Below, piece by piece: positions 62,718-64,000 of a DNA stretch of 64,000 nt. Where the stretch lies: the NCBI GenBank assembly GCA_024691875.1, contig JAILNG010000054.1:20061-84060 (forward strand), read 5' to 3'. Positions within the stretch are counted from its first letter, which is position 1, and each line of letters starts with the position of its first letter. Made by a program: the position numbers and the translations under genes. The notes under the pieces were generated by a model. The model was not told the origin of the DNA. It did no database searches and saw nothing but the letters and a program-made list of their open reading frames with translations. The DNA comes from Lachnospiraceae bacterium (GTDB taxonomy: Bacteria; Bacillota; Clostridia; Lachnospirales; Lachnospiraceae).

Positions 62718-62790
62718 GGTGTAACCGCCGTTTCTAAAAAACAGGAGGTGTACCGCAAAGATCAGTACAAGATGTCACGGCGACACCTCC
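62718..62790 (-). promoter_or_regulatory. Terminator with alternative pairing in the cheR leader
   Basis: Arm A (62777-62790) pairs with arm B (62744-62751) as GGAGGTGT/ACACCTCC, followed by TGTTTTTTAG, a terminator 18 nt after the ispH-rpsA stop. The same arm A can instead pair with arm C (62718-62731): GGTGT and CGCCGT match ACACC and ACGGCG around a 3-nt bulge, 11 bp in all. A:B and A:C exclude each other, the pattern of an attenuator. Arms B and C are similar in sequence. It matches no riboswitch family I recognise. Confidence 0.6.
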
Positions 62791-62808
62791 CATAAGTCAT
62801 GGATTAGA

Positions 62809-64000
62809 TTATTCTTCTTTAGCTTCTTCAGCGGTTCCTTCAGCCTCAGTCACTTCAGTCTCTTCATCGGGTTCTTCGAGAGCTCTCATGCTCAAAGAGA
62901 TCTTCTTCTCATCATAGTTGAAATCAACGATCTGAGCTGTGATCTCCTGACCGATCTTTAATACATCGGAAGGCTTCTCAATCCTCTTCTTTGAAATCTG
63001 TGATACATGAAGAAGAGCATCAACGCCGGGAACGATCTCAATGAATGCGCCGAAATCGGTCATTCTTGCTACCTTACCGGTAATAACGTTACCGATTGCG
63101 AAATCCTCATCTGCATTTGCCCAAGGATTCTGATCGGCAAACTTCATGGAAAGAGCAATCTTATCACCGGAAATCTCCTTGATGAATGCTCTGACATTGT
63201 CGCCTGACTTGAAAACCTTCTTGGGATTTTCGATTCTGCCCCAAGACATTTCGGAAATGTGAAGAAGTCCGTCAACTCCACCGATGTCAACGAATGCACC
63301 GAAGTCTGTAACGTTCTTTACAACGCCTTCAACTGTATCGCCAACCTTGATCTTTGAAAGGAGCTCAGCCTTCTTCTCTTCTTTCTGAGCGGCTACAAGC
63401 TGCTTTCTGTCACCGATGATCCTTCTTCTCTTTGTGTTGAACTCGGTTAATACGAATTCGATCTCCTGGCCCTTGTACTTGGTAAGATCCTTTTCAAAGG
63501 TGTCGGAAACGAGGCTTGCGGGGATGAAGATCCTTGTCTCATCGATCTCAACGATAAGACCGCCGTTTAATACCTCAGATACGGGTGCCTTGAGAACAGT
63601 CTTATTATTGAATGCTTCCTCAAGAACTTTGCTGGAACGCTCAGCAGCCAATCTCTTATAAGATGCGATAACCTGGCCTTCACGGTCATCAACCTTAAGA
63701 ATCTTAACGTTCATTGTGTCGTCAACCTTTACGCACTTTGTAAGGTCAACATTGGGGGTGTTTGTGTACTCGCCGCGTGATACGGTAGCGTCTGACTTGT
63801 AACCGATGTTCAAGATAATTTCGTCTTCTTTAACACTGATGACTTTGCCTTCAACAACCTGTCCGGTATGTACTGTCTTAAAAGACTCCTCCATTAATTG
63901 TTCAAAACTTTCTTCCATAACAGTAAGAACCTCCTTGATGATTTTGTTTGGGGTCGATGCCCCGGCAGTAATACCTACGCAGCAGAAAGATTTAAATTGC
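62809..64000 (-). CDS. ispH-rpsA: IspH-ribosomal protein S1 fusion (3' part; 5' end beyond window)
   Basis: The frame is open from 62809 to the window edge. At its visible N-terminal end it reads FKSFCCVGITAGASTPNKII, the C-terminal motif of IspH (HMBPP reductase, last MEP-pathway step, 4Fe-4S). It then continues without a stop into four S1 RNA-binding domains (about 22-90, 105-170, 190-260, 275-350 counted from Met 63918) and an acidic tail. Such IspH-S1 fusions are known in Clostridia. An internal ATG at 63918 has AAGGAGG about 10 nt upstream and could give a free S1 protein of 369 residues. Confidence 0.92.
   Translation of the reverse strand, partial: QFKSFCCVGITAGASTPNKIIKEVLTVMEESFEQLMEESFKTVHTGQVVEGKVISVKEDEIILNIGYKSDATVSRGEYTNTPNVDLTKCVKVDDTMNVKILKVDDREGQVIASYKRLAAERSSKVLEEAFNNKTVLKAPVSEVLNGGLIVEIDETRIFIPASLVSDTFEKDLTKYKGQEIEFVLTEFNTKRRRIIGDRKQLVAAQKEEKKAELLSKIKVGDTVEGVVKNVTDFGAFVDIGGVDGLLHISEMSWGRIENPKKVFKSGDNVRAFIKEISGDKIALSMKFADQNPWANADEDFAIGNVITGKVARMTDFGAFIEIVPGVDALLHVSQISKKRIEKPSDVLKIGQEITAQIVDFNYDEKKISLSMRALEEPDEETEVTEAEGTAEEAKEE

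Overview
The window is 64 kb of a low-to-medium GC Gram-positive chromosome, most probably a member of the Clostridia and likely Lachnospiraceae-like. That placement is inference from gene content and order: a PolC-type replicative polymerase, an IspH-ribosomal protein S1 fusion, the rimP-nusA-ylxR-ylxQ-infB-rbfA-truB-ribF cluster, rnc-smc-ftsY, mreBCD-pbp2-minC, and a sodium-pumping oxaloacetate decarboxylase. Every gene I accept, including the single tRNA, lies on the minus strand, so the region reads from right to left. Nothing looks like a prophage, plasmid, CRISPR array or defence island. This is a dense housekeeping segment.

In transcription order (high to low coordinate): the 3' part of an ispH-rpsA fusion (64000-62809); cheR, plsX, acpP, rnc, smc and ftsY (62665-55354), giving chemotaxis methylation, phospholipid and fatty acid initiation, RNA processing, chromosome organisation and protein targeting; recA-recX; the Na+ pump operon oadG-biotin carrier-oadB-oadA (53203-49629); bactofilin-pyrH-frr; uppS-cdsA-dxr-rseP-ispG-polC (isoprenoid and lipid carrier synthesis, a site-2 protease, the replicase); tRNA-Glu(CUC); alaS; the rimP-to-ribF translation cluster; ylxM-ffh-rpsP-khpA-rimM-trmD and rplS (SRP and ribosome assembly); lepB-rbgA-rnhB-ylqH-yraN-DUF512-der-plsY-gpsA and a membrane-anchored EEP-family enzyme; a membrane MutS-like ATPase followed by mutS-mutL-miaA-ynbB; and finally mreB-mreC-mreD-mrdA-minC, which is cut by the window start.

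Most operon boundaries show a stem-loop terminator followed closely by a sigma-A type promoter with a 17-bp spacer. In several places the promoter hexamers lie inside the upstream terminator.

The observations most worth pursuing are: (1) a 132-bp palindromic element between oadG and the biotin-carrier gene, with 13-bp perfect terminal inverted repeats, three internal hairpins and a 3-bp direct repeat at its borders; (2) a leader before cheR with two mutually exclusive long pairings and a hairpin between the ribosome-binding site and the start; (3) a terminator-like hairpin in the rimP-nusA leader, consistent with NusA autoregulation; (4) a ribF product lacking the riboflavin kinase domain; (5) a membrane-anchored MutS-family ATPase at the head of the mismatch repair operon; and (6) promoters nested in terminators. 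I found no clearly new multi-gene system.
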